This document shows, piece after piece, positions 43,786 to 51,539 of a stretch of 64,000 nt of DNA. The stretch's first letter is position 1, and every line of letters begins with the position of its first letter. The notes below the pieces were generated by a model. It was not told the DNA's origin and ran no database searches. It saw only the letters and a program-made list of their open reading frames with translations. Source of the DNA: Actinacidiphila guanduensis. Its GTDB lineage: Bacteria; Actinomycetota; Actinomycetes; Streptomycetales; Streptomycetaceae. The DNA lies in assembly GCF_900103985.1 (NCBI RefSeq), contig NZ_FNIE01000006.1, forward strand, positions 372,001 through 436,000, in the 5' to 3' direction. Both the position numbers and the translations under genes were made by a program.

Positions 43786-44799
43786 GTGAGCCCCCGGCTG
43801 GCCGCCGTACCGCGGGAGTTGCTGCGGCCCGCCCCCGCGGACCGGGCGGACGTGGCCGTACGGCCGATGCTCGCCACCCTCAGCGACCGGCGCGACTTCG
43901 ACGACCGCTGGCTGTTCGAGCGCAAGCTGGACGGGGTGCGGGTGCTGGCCGTGCGGGACGCGAGCGGGGTACGGCTGCTCTCGCGCACCGGGCGCTCCAT
44001 CGGCGCGACCTACCCCGAGGTCGTCGAGGCGCTTGCCGCGCAGGACTGCGCGGACTTCACGGTCGACGGCGAGGTCGTCGCCCTGCGGGACGGGCGCACC
44101 GACTTCGGGCTGCTCCAGCAGCGGCTCGGCCTCACCGACCCGCGGGCGGTACGGGCCAGCCCCGTCGCCGTCCACTACTACGTCTTCGACGTCCTCGCGC
44201 TGGCCGGCTGGGACACCACGCGGCTGCCGCTGCGCACCCGCAAGTCACTGCTGCGCGACGCCCTCGGCTTCGAGGACCCGCTGCGCTGGACCCCGCACCG
44301 CAACCACCCGCGCGACCGCCCTGACGCCGATCTGCTCGCCGACGCGTGCGGGCGCGGCTGGGAGGGCCTGATCGCGAAGCGGGCCGACGCCACCTACCAG
44401 CAGCGGCGGTCGCGGGACTGGCTCAAGCTCAAGTGCGCGGCCGGGCAGGAGTTCGTGATCGGCGGGTTCACCGAGCCGGCCGGCTCGCGGATCGGCTTCG
44501 GGGCGCTGCTGCTCGGCTACTACGCCGCGGGACAGCTGCGCTACGCCGGGAAGGTGGGCACCGGCTACAGCCAGGCGGTGCTCAGGGAGCTGCGCTCCCG
44601 GCTGGACGGGCTCACCCGTGACACCTCGCCCTTCGCGGACCGGGTCCGCGAGCCGCGCCCCCACTGGGTGAACCCCTCCCTGGTGGCCCAGGTCGCCTTC
44701 GGCGAGTGGACCCGCGACGGCTTGCTCCGCCACCCCCGCTTCCTGGGCCTCCGCGACGACAAACCCCCCACCGAGATCACCCGCGAGACGGTCCCCTGA
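43786..44799 (+). CDS. ATP-dependent DNA ligase (LigC/LigD ligase type)
   Basis: A 337-residue ligase. The adenylation lysine is in FERKLDGVRVLAVRD (residues ~43-57), with SRTGRSIG, DGEVVALRDGRTDF, GLIAKRADATYQ and SRDWLKLKC as the following nucleotidyltransferase motifs; the OB-fold region ends with VAQVAFGEWTRDGLLRHPRFLGLR. It probably seals double-strand breaks in end joining with the phosphoesterase encoded 31 bp upstream. No Ku or LigD polymerase gene is in the window. The start is GTG at 43786 behind CGGGAGGACGGTC. Confidence 0.93.
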   Translation: MSPRLAAVPRELLRPAPADRADVAVRPMLATLSDRRDFDDRWLFERKLDGVRVLAVRDASGVRLLSRTGRSIGATYPEVVEALAAQDCADFTVDGEVVALRDGRTDFGLLQQRLGLTDPRAVRASPVAVHYYVFDVLALAGWDTTRLPLRTRKSLLRDALGFEDPLRWTPHRNHPRDRPDADLLADACGRGWEGLIAKRADATYQQRRSRDWLKLKCAAGQEFVIGGFTEPAGSRIGFGALLLGYYAAGQLRYAGKVGTGYSQAVLRELRSRLDGLTRDTSPFADRVREPRPHWVNPSLVAQVAFGEWTRDGLLRHPRFLGLRDDKPPTEITRETVP

Positions 44800-44867
44800 G
44801 CAGGCGGGGTTCCGGTCCCCGCCGTGGGGGTTCCTGTCTCGTCGCCGCCTGCCGCCCGCATTTGGGC

Positions 44868-45260
44868 TTGTCGCGCAGTTCCTCCCCCAGAGCTTCGCCT
44901 GGGGGTACCCCCAGCGCCCCCAAGAACGGCGACCCGCCGTAGGGGTTTCCGCGTGTTCCCGGCTGCAGGCCGGTGGCCTGCTGGGCGCGCAGTTCCCCGC
45001 GCCCCTATACAGCTTGCCCTTGGCGCGCACGGCGAGGCCGTACCACCCAGGGGCGCGGGGAACTGCGCGCCCAGGCATCGACCGGCCTGTGGCCGGGGCG
45101 GCGGAGTGGGGGCAGACGCGTAGCCGAAGGGGCGCGGGGAACTGCGCGAGCAACCCACCACCGGGGCGCGGACGGGGACGGCAGGGTGGGGGCAGACGCG
45201 TGCCCGAAAGGGGCGCTGGGGGTACCCCCAGGCGATGCCCTGGGGGAGGAACTGCGCGAC
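44868..45260. repeat. Intergenic repeat island after the ligase gene
   Basis: The 616-bp spacer 44800-45415 holds a forward hairpin module (about 44871-44920), a forward short module (about 44978-45005), inverted short modules (about 45051-45075 and 45130-45152) and an inverted hairpin module (45210-45259). No gene is seen in it; operator-like repeats follow at its right end. Confidence 0.75.
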
Positions 45261-45342
45261 CAGCCATACGCCGGGCGGCAGGCGGCGACGAAACGGGAAC
45301 CCAGGCGGCGGGAAGCCGCCCCGTAACACCCCAAAAATCAAG

Positions 45343-45382
45343 TTGCTTGGGCGAAGCAAGTAATATAAGTTGCCGTAGGCAA
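45343..45382. promoter_or_regulatory. Twin palindromes upstream of marR-MFS
   Basis: TTGCTT-N5-AAGCAA (45343-45359) and TTGCC-GTA-GGCAA (45370-45382) sit in an AT-rich patch 34-73 bp upstream of the MarR start. Both have TTGC/GCAA half-sites and are probably its operator and promoter region. Confidence 0.7.
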
Positions 45383-45415
45383 GCAAATAGGGTGACGAAG
45401 GAGGCGGGAGCGACA

Positions 45416-46045
45416 GTGCCCAACACGCAGGAGCGCACCCCGCAACCGGCGGAATCCACGGGGCCGCACACGCGAGAACGCACCCCGGAACCCCCGCAAC
45501 CGGCGGAGCCCACCGCTCGGGCCATCGGGGACGAAATCAACAGGCTCATCCGCCTCGCCGCCGCCTGGAAGCAGCGGGTGAAGGACGAGAGCTGGGGCGA
45601 CCGCGTCCTGCTCGGGCGGCTCGCCGAGAGCGGGCCGCGCCGGGCCACCGACCTCGCCGCCGACACGCTGCTGGACCTGTCCACGGTGAGCCGCCAGATC
45701 CGCTCCCTGGTCGAGCGCGGGCTCGTGGAGCGCCGACCGGACCCCGAGGACGGCCGTGGCGCCCTGCTCTCGCCGACCGCCCTCGGCCTCGCCGCCGTGG
45801 AGCGCTACCGCGCCCAGCGCGACCGGATGCTCGCCGAGGCCCTGGCCGCCTGGCCCGCCGAGGACCGGCACGCCCTCGTCCGGCTGCTCGGCCGGTTCAA
45901 CGACGACTTCGCCGAGCAGCGCGTCCGCGCCGTGTGCGGGGTGCCCCCGAACGGGGCGCACGGACCGCACCCGCCCGAGGACACCCGTCCGCTTCCGCAC
46001 CACCGCAGGGCCCGCACGCCGGGTCAGACCCAGGAGAACCCCTAA
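45416..46045 (+). CDS. MarR family regulator
   Basis: A 209-residue regulator with a Pro/Thr/Glu-rich N-terminus (~40 residues). The MarR core begins ARAIGDEINRLIRLAAAWKQRV, with the helix-turn-helix ATDLAADTLLDLSTVSRQIRSLVERG and wing RRPDPEDGRGALLSPTALG; the C-terminal ~50 residues are a His/Pro/Arg tail. GAAGGAGGC lies before the GTG at 45416. The MFS gene starts at the very next base after the stop, so the pair is one operon. The TTGC palindromes upstream are probably autoregulatory. Confidence 0.87.
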   Translation: MPNTQERTPQPAESTGPHTRERTPEPPQPAEPTARAIGDEINRLIRLAAAWKQRVKDESWGDRVLLGRLAESGPRRATDLAADTLLDLSTVSRQIRSLVERGLVERRPDPEDGRGALLSPTALGLAAVERYRAQRDRMLAEALAAWPAEDRHALVRLLGRFNDDFAEQRVRAVCGVPPNGAHGPHPPEDTRPLPHHRRARTPGQTQENP

Positions 46046-47737
46046 GTGAGCACCAGCAGCCGGACCCAACCCGCGTCCGGGCCGGAATCGGGCCCGGGCG
46101 GCAGCGCCTCCGCCGGGGACGAGACCGCACCCGGCGGCCTGACCCACCGCCAGATCCTGACCATCCTCAGCGGCCTGATGCTCGGCATGTTCCTGGCCGC
46201 GCTCGACCAGACCATCGTCAGCACCGCGATCCGGACCATAGCCGACGACCTGCACGGCCTGAACCAGCAGGCATGGACCACCACGGCGTACCTGATCACC
46301 TCGACGATCGCCACCCCGCTGTACGGCAAGCTCTCCGACATCTACGGGCGCAAGCCGTTCTTCCTCGCGGCGATCAGCATCTTCGTCGTCGGCTCGATCA
46401 TGTGCACCTTCTCCACCTCGATGGTGGAGCTGGCCGTCTTCCGCGCCTTCCAGGGCATCGGCGCCGGCGGTCTGATGTCGCTGGCCCTGGCGATCATCGG
46501 CGACATCGTGCCGCCCCGCCAACGGGCCCGTTACCAGGGCTACATCCTCGCCGTCTTCGCCACCTCCAGCGTCGCCGGGCCGCTCGTCGGCGGCTTCCTC
46601 GCCGGGCAGTCCAGCGTGCTGGGCATCGCCGGCTGGCGCTGGGTGTTCCTGGTCAACGTGCCGATCGGCATCATCGCGCTCTTCGTCGTCGCCCGCGTGC
46701 TCAACGTCCCGCACAGCCGGCGCGAGCACCGGATCGACTGGTGGGGCGCGGTGACGATCGTGCTGGGCGTGGTGCCGCTGCTGCTCGTCGCCGAGCAGGG
46801 CGAGTCGTGGGGCTGGCTGTCGGCCGCGGCCGTCTCCTGCTATGTCATCGGCGTCCTCGGCGTCATCGCCTGGGTGCTGGTGGAGAAGCGGATGGGTGAC
46901 GAGGCGCTGATCCCGATGCGGCTGTTCAGCAACAACGTCTTCAGCCGCACCAGTCTGCTCAGCCTGATCGTCGGCATGGTGATGTTCGGCGGGCTGCTGA
47001 TGATCCCGCAGTACCTGCAGATCGTGAAGGGCGCGAGCCCCACCAAGTCCGGTCTGCTGATGCTGCCGCTGATGCTCGGCATGATGGTCGCCTCGATCGC
47101 CACCGGCCAGGTCACCTCGCGCACCGGGCGGTACAAGATCTTCCCCGTCATCGGCACCGCGCTGATGTGCGTGACGATGCTGCTCTTCCACTACCAGGTG
47201 CAGTGGAACACCCCGCTGCCCAAGACCATGGTCTTCATGGCGCTGATGGGCGTCGGCCTCGGCTTCACCATGCAGACGCTGGTGCTGTCGGTGCAGAACG
47301 CGGTGCCGCCGCAGGACATGGGTACGGCGACCGCCTCGGCGACGTTCTTCCGGCAGCTCGGCGGTACGGCCGGCACCGCGATCTTCCTGTCGGTGCTCTT
47401 CAGCACGGTGGGCGGCAAGATCACCACGGCGCTGGGGAAGGCCCAGTCGGACCCGGCGTTCCAGGCGGCGCGCAGGGCGCACCCGCACGCGATCTCGCCG
47501 GACAGCGCGAAGAGCGTGATCAGCGACTCGTCGTTCCTGCAGAAGCTGGATCCGGCGCTGGCCGCGCCCTTCAAGCAGGGGTTCGCCTCGTCGATGCACT
47601 TGGTCTTCATCATCGTGGCCGGGGTCGCGGCGCTGGCGTTCCTGCTGATGCTGACCATCAAGGAGGTGCCGCTGCGCAGGCTTTCGGGGGCGCAGGCCAG
47701 GGCGCAGGCCGAGGCACAGGCCCAGGCGGAGCTTTAA
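46046..47737 (+). CDS. DHA2/EmrB-type MFS multidrug efflux transporter
   Basis: A 563-residue transporter with about 14 hydrophobic segments. It has the N-terminal LGMFLAALDQTIVSTAIRTI, motif A YGKLSDIYGRKPFFL and motif C-like SSVAGPLVGGFLAG, all typical of EmrB/QacA efflux pumps. A C-terminal Ala/Gln repeat tail ends the protein. It starts with GTG immediately after the MarR stop and borrows the AGGAG just upstream of that stop. It is the last gene before the NRPS cluster and on the opposite strand, so it could serve as the cluster exporter or as an independent resistance pump; the sequence does not decide. Confidence 0.9.
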   Translation: MSTSSRTQPASGPESGPGGSASAGDETAPGGLTHRQILTILSGLMLGMFLAALDQTIVSTAIRTIADDLHGLNQQAWTTTAYLITSTIATPLYGKLSDIYGRKPFFLAAISIFVVGSIMCTFSTSMVELAVFRAFQGIGAGGLMSLALAIIGDIVPPRQRARYQGYILAVFATSSVAGPLVGGFLAGQSSVLGIAGWRWVFLVNVPIGIIALFVVARVLNVPHSRREHRIDWWGAVTIVLGVVPLLLVAEQGESWGWLSAAAVSCYVIGVLGVIAWVLVEKRMGDEALIPMRLFSNNVFSRTSLLSLIVGMVMFGGLLMIPQYLQIVKGASPTKSGLLMLPLMLGMMVASIATGQVTSRTGRYKIFPVIGTALMCVTMLLFHYQVQWNTPLPKTMVFMALMGVGLGFTMQTLVLSVQNAVPPQDMGTATASATFFRQLGGTAGTAIFLSVLFSTVGGKITTALGKAQSDPAFQAARRAHPHAISPDSAKSVISDSSFLQKLDPALAAPFKQGFASSMHLVFIIVAGVAALAFLLMLTIKEVPLRRLSGAQARAQAEAQAQAEL

Positions 47738-47806
47738 GTTTTTACGGTGCGGCTGCCCGCCGCGGGGGTTCGCCCCGCGTGCCGGGTGCCGCACCGTCTG
47801 GGTTTC

Positions 47807-47856
47807 TCGCGCAGTTCCTCCCCCGGAGCTTCGGCTGGGGGTGCCCCAGCGCCCCT
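47807..47856. repeat. Intergenic hairpin module copy at the cluster edge
   Basis: A degenerate forward copy (CCCCCGGAGCTTCGGCTGGGG) between the convergent MFS and HpgT-like genes; this marks the left edge of the peptide cluster. Confidence 0.65.
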
Positions 47857-47870
47857 TGGGGCGTTGGGTG

Positions 47871-49241
47871 TCAGAGGCGGCTTTGGATGAAGGCGGCCAG
47901 GCGGGTGGTGCCCTCTTCGATTTGGGTGGGGTCGAGGTAGCTGGAGGAGAGGCGGAGGCGGTGGGTGCCGCCGGGGCCCGCGAAGAAGTGGCGCATCGGG
48001 GTCCACAGGACGCCGAACTCGCGGGCGGAGACCTCCAGGAGGTCCTCGTCGGCGTCGAAGGGGACGTCCATCATCAGGAAGAAGCCGCCGTCGGGCGCGT
48101 GCCAGTCGATGCCGGCGCGGCGGCGCAGCGACCGGGGGAAGTGCCGTTCGAGCGCGCGCCGCAGCACCGCGAGGTTGTGCTGGTAGAACGCGGCTTTGCG
48201 GGCGGCCGGTTCGCGCAGGGAGCCGCCGTTCTCGACGAGGATGCCGCCGATGACGGCCTGGCTGATCGGCGAGGTGTTGACGGTCACCATGCTCTTGATC
48301 GCGGTGAGTTCGTCGGCCAGCAGCCGGGTGCCGCCGTCGGCGTCGCGGACCTGCTGGTCGGCGACGACGAAGCCCACCCGGGCGCCGGGCATGCACACCT
48401 TGGCGTAGGTGCCGAGGTAGACCACCCGGGCGGAGCGGTCCAGCAGCTTGAGGGTGGGCAGTTCGCTGCCGGGGGCGGCGGTGAAGCCGTAGGGGTTGTC
48501 CTCCAGGAGCAGCAGGTCCTGCTCCTCGGCGAGGGCGAGCAGCGCCTTGCGGGCGGGCAGGTCCATCCGGGCGCCGGAGGGGTTCGCGAAGTCGGGCACC
48601 AGGTAGAAGGAGCGCGGGCGCCCGCCCCCGGCCCGTATCTCCGCGCAGAGCGCGGCGAGCCGGTCGAGGTCGAGGGTCCCTTCCGACTGGTCGACCGTGC
48701 GTACGGTGATGCCGAGCAGCTTGGCCGCGCCCATCACCCCCACGTAGCAGGGCTCGGGGACGATCAGCACGTCGTCGGGCCCGGCGTGCAGGGCGCGCAG
48801 GGTGATGAACATCGCCTCCTGGCAGCCGACCGTGACGACCACCGCCTCGGGGGCGGCCATGATGCCCTCGTCCAGGCGGAGTTGGCGGGCGACCAGCGCG
48901 TTGATCTGGCCGGCGGCGGCCCCGTAGCGGTAGAGCCGGCGCTCCGGCTCGCCCTCGGGCAGGCCGGCGGTGCGGCGGAGGTGGTCCAGGTAGGTGGCGA
49001 TGTGCCGGCCGGCGTCCACGTCGGCGAGGAAGCTGTCGTGCGGGGCGCCGGGGGCGAAGGAGATGGCGCCGGGGAAGCGGCCCATCACTTCGTTGAGGAA
49101 GTTCATGGAGGTCAGCACGGGGTCGCCGACGGCCGCGTGGAGTTCGGCGCGGTCCAGGACGACCGGGGAGCCGGTGGCCGGGAAGCCGGTGACGTCCGTG
49201 GTGCGCGCGGGCGTTGTTGCGGTGGTTGTCGCGGTGGTCAT
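47871..49241 (-). CDS. hpgT: HpgT-type arylglycine aminotransferase (PLP)
   Basis: A 456-residue fold-type I aminotransferase resembling HpgT/DpgT of glycopeptide clusters, which aminates 3,5-dihydroxyphenylglyoxylate (or the 4-hydroxy analogue) to the arylglycine. Visible: SMNFLNEVMGRFPGAISFAPG near residue 45-65, YRYGAAAGQINALV, EDNPYGF (PLP Asp region, ~248) and the PLP lysine in YLGTYAKVCMPGARVG (Lys 281). It starts 2 bp after the DpgC stop, the end of the dpgABC operon. No Hpg-branch genes (HmaS, Hmo) are in the window, so its likely substrate here is the DpgC product. Confidence 0.85.
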   Translation of the reverse strand: MTTATTTATTPARTTDVTGFPATGSPVVLDRAELHAAVGDPVLTSMNFLNEVMGRFPGAISFAPGAPHDSFLADVDAGRHIATYLDHLRRTAGLPEGEPERRLYRYGAAAGQINALVARQLRLDEGIMAAPEAVVVTVGCQEAMFITLRALHAGPDDVLIVPEPCYVGVMGAAKLLGITVRTVDQSEGTLDLDRLAALCAEIRAGGGRPRSFYLVPDFANPSGARMDLPARKALLALAEEQDLLLLEDNPYGFTAAPGSELPTLKLLDRSARVVYLGTYAKVCMPGARVGFVVADQQVRDADGGTRLLADELTAIKSMVTVNTSPISQAVIGGILVENGGSLREPAARKAAFYQHNLAVLRRALERHFPRSLRRRAGIDWHAPDGGFFLMMDVPFDADEDLLEVSAREFGVLWTPMRHFFAGPGGTHRLRLSSSYLDPTQIEEGTTRLAAFIQSRL

Positions 49242-49243
49242 CG

Positions 49244-50644
49244 TCAGTCCACCGCCCGGCGCTTGCGGCTGAGCCAGGTGCGCTCGATGTTCGCCAGCAC
49301 GTCCCGGCTGTAGAGGCGCTTGGCCTGTTCCAGGGCGAACTCAGCCATGTAGGCGCGGAATTGGTCCACCGGTTCCTCCACGAGGTTGATCATCCGCCGG
49401 TTGGGCACCACGCACGGGTCGTCCAGGGCCTCGACGGCACCGGCGACGGTCTTGTCCATCAGTTCGGGCGCCACGATGTCGTCGCAGATCAGCCGGGCGG
49501 CGGGGTCGTCGGCCTCGATCCGGCGGCCGCCGAGGACGACCTGGCGGGCCGGGCGCGGGCCGATGATCCGGCCGAGCCGCAGGTTGGCGGCGCCCGGCAC
49601 GATGCCCTCCTGCAGCGCGGGCAGGCTGAAGTGGACACCGGTGTCGGCGATCACCCGGTCGAAGGCGAGCAGCAGCTGCATCCCGCCACCGATGGCGTGG
49701 CCGTCCACGGCGGCGATCCAGGGCTTCTCCACCACGCCGTCGGCGCTGAGCGGTTCGGCCCCCTCGGGCCAGCGGATGCCGCGGATCAGCTTGTGGATGT
49801 AGCTCAGTTCGCGGCGGATGAGGAAGTCCACGAAGGAGATCCGGCCGTGGTAGAGCTTGGTGAGGTTGATGCCGGAGCTGAAGACGCGGCGGCCGGCGTA
49901 GCGGGGGTGGTCCATGACGCCGCCGCGGACGACGCCGACGTGCACCTGCTCGTCCATGAGGGCGAGGTCGACGGCGGTCTCCAGGTCCTCGGCGAGGGTG
50001 TCGTCCTCGGCGTTGAGGTAGCGGGTGTTGGTGACGGTCAGGTGGGCGGCGCCGCCCTCGCGGGCCAGGTGCACGGTGCCGAGGTCGAGCACCCCGGTAC
50101 GGCGGAAGGCCGGCAGTGCGGCCAGCGCCCGCACGGTGGGCGCCAGCATGGCGTCCAGGATGCGGCCGCCGGCGACGGGCGAACGCAGCATCCCCCACAG
50201 CAGGATGCCCTGGTCGACCTCGTAACCGTCCTTGCCGGACTGGGAGTTGGCGCGCTCGGCGGCGAGCCGTTCGGGGCCGGGGGCGAGACCGGGCACCAGC
50301 TCCGCCGCCAGCGGGGCCAGCTGCTCGATCCGGGCCGACTGCCGCCCGTCGTCGGTGAGTTCGCGGTGCAGCCGCTCGCCGTGCACCCGCATGAAGGCCA
50401 TCCGGGCGGTGCGGCCGGCGGTCAGGTGCCGCTCGGCGGCCGCCTGCTGCTCCGAGCCGCGGTCGGGGCGGGCGGGAAGGGCGTCCACGCGTTCCTGGTG
50501 GCGGGCGAGGTGGGCGCGCAGGGCAGCGGTGTCCGCGTCGAAGACCCCGTTCAGCCGGAGGGGCCCGGCCGCGGTGCGGGGCGGGGTGTGGCCGCTGGCC
50601 GCCATGATGTTCTCCCTCAGTTGCTCTGCCAGGTCTCTGGGCAT
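49244..50644 (-). CDS. dpgC: DpgC, cofactor-free 3,5-dihydroxyphenylacetyl-CoA dioxygenase
   Basis: A 466-residue crotonase-fold dioxygenase that, in vancomycin-type clusters, converts 3,5-dihydroxyphenylacetyl-CoA and O2 to 3,5-dihydroxyphenylglyoxylate without metal or flavin. The N-terminal ~200 residues are the helical DpgC-specific part; the crotonase domain carries TNTRYLNAEDDTLAEDLETA, DHPRYAGRRVFSSGINLT (oxyanion side) and AVDGHAIGGGMQLLLAFD, and the long ELSYIHKLIRGI insertion of DpgC. Length is normal. Start ATG at 50644; a later ATG (residue 14) is possible. It lies 10 bp after dpgB and 2 bp before hpgT. Confidence 0.93.
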   Translation of the reverse strand: MPRDLAEQLRENIMAASGHTPPRTAAGPLRLNGVFDADTAALRAHLARHQERVDALPARPDRGSEQQAAAERHLTAGRTARMAFMRVHGERLHRELTDDGRQSARIEQLAPLAAELVPGLAPGPERLAAERANSQSGKDGYEVDQGILLWGMLRSPVAGGRILDAMLAPTVRALAALPAFRRTGVLDLGTVHLAREGGAAHLTVTNTRYLNAEDDTLAEDLETAVDLALMDEQVHVGVVRGGVMDHPRYAGRRVFSSGINLTKLYHGRISFVDFLIRRELSYIHKLIRGIRWPEGAEPLSADGVVEKPWIAAVDGHAIGGGMQLLLAFDRVIADTGVHFSLPALQEGIVPGAANLRLGRIIGPRPARQVVLGGRRIEADDPAARLICDDIVAPELMDKTVAGAVEALDDPCVVPNRRMINLVEEPVDQFRAYMAEFALEQAKRLYSRDVLANIERTWLSRKRRAVD

Positions 50645-50654
50645 GGCCGGCGCC

Positions 50655-51350
50655 TCACGAGGCCGCGGCCGTCAGGCGCAGCGCGCGGTCACAGGCGGCC
50701 AGGTGCGGGCCGAGGGCGTCCTCGAAGCTGATCGAGGAGGCGTCCATCAGCAGCCGGCGGCGGACGGCGACGTCGTGCGCGCGGGGGCCGGTCAGGCCGT
50801 CGAGCGCGGCGGCCAGCGCGGCCTCGACGTCGTCGGAGACCTCGTCCACCAGCCGCAGCTCCAGCGCCTGCCAGGCGGACAGCTCGCCGCCGAACAGCGC
50901 GATCCGGCGGGCCCGGCCGACGCCGATCTGCTGGGCCAGCCGGTAGAGCGCCATGCCGGGCCAGGTGGTCCCGCCGGCGGTGGCCAACCGCAGCTGCAAC
51001 CCGGTGCCCGCGATCCGGTAGTCGGTGGCGAGCAGGACATCGGCGGCCAGGCCGAAGCAGTCGCCGGTGAGGGTGGCCACGGTGGCGGTGGGCAGCTGCT
51101 CCAGCCGGCGCAGCGCCCGCTCCCACTTGTTGACCAGGTGGACGGCGGGGTAGTGCGGGGCGGCCGGGCCGGCGTCGAGCGGCCGGCGGCCGGTCAGCCG
51201 GATCAGCAGGGCGCCGCCGTCGGGCGCGTCCTCGGCCCGCCCGCACGCCTCGGTGACGGTGCGGACGAGTTCGGGGGTGAGCGGGTCGGCGCCGTCGATC
51301 GCCAGCGTGAGGTGGGCCCGCGCGGGGGCGATCTGAATCTGGGGAGCCAT
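50655..51350 (-). CDS. dpgB: DpgB, enoyl-CoA-hydratase-like helper of DpgA
   Basis: A 231-residue crotonase-fold protein that in glycopeptide systems increases DpgA output and completes dehydration/aromatisation to 3,5-dihydroxyphenylacetyl-CoA. The block VHLVNKWERALRRLEQLPTATVATLTGDC is distinctive for DpgB rather than DpgD, and GGTTWPGMALYRLAQQIG and FEDALGPHLAACDRALR follow. The ATG at 51350 is taken; GTG at 51353 is adjacent. No DpgD gene is found in the window. Separated from dpgA by a 189-bp spacer of short repeats, so expression may be partly uncoupled. Confidence 0.88.
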   Translation of the reverse strand: MAPQIQIAPARAHLTLAIDGADPLTPELVRTVTEACGRAEDAPDGGALLIRLTGRRPLDAGPAAPHYPAVHLVNKWERALRRLEQLPTATVATLTGDCFGLAADVLLATDYRIAGTGLQLRLATAGGTTWPGMALYRLAQQIGVGRARRIALFGGELSAWQALELRLVDEVSDDVEAALAAALDGLTGPRAHDVAVRRRLLMDASSISFEDALGPHLAACDRALRLTAAAS

Positions 51351-51424
51351 CACAAGTACCGTCCTGTCGCGAGGTGTCCGGGAAGGAGTGGATGCCGGGG
51401 CGTGCGGGCGCCGGGGGTGCCGAG

Positions 51425-51535
51425 GGGACGAAGGGGGACGCAGGGGGACGCGGGGGGGATACGAAGGGACGCGTAGAGACGCGGAGCGGGACGCAAGGGG
51501 ACGTGGGGACTGCGGGCGGCTACGGGGGGACGCGG
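51425..51535. repeat. Short GGGGACGC-type tandem repeats between dpgB and dpgA
   Basis: Imperfect copies of GGGGGACGC, GGGACGCG and AGAGACGCGG fill the spacer 51354-51539. About ten copies of the GGGAC word can be counted, with no fixed period. There is no gene. Confidence 0.6.
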
Positions 51536-51539
51536 GCGG

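Noticed and set aside
46046..47737. Counting the MFS pump as a sure member of the NRPS cluster
   Set aside because: It is on the opposite strand, has its own MarR and is separated by a repeat module; membership is possible but not shown.
50655..51350. Calling this gene DpgD instead of DpgB
   Set aside because: The KWERALRRLEQLP block and the shorter length fit DpgB better; DpgD is a longer enoyl-CoA hydratase.
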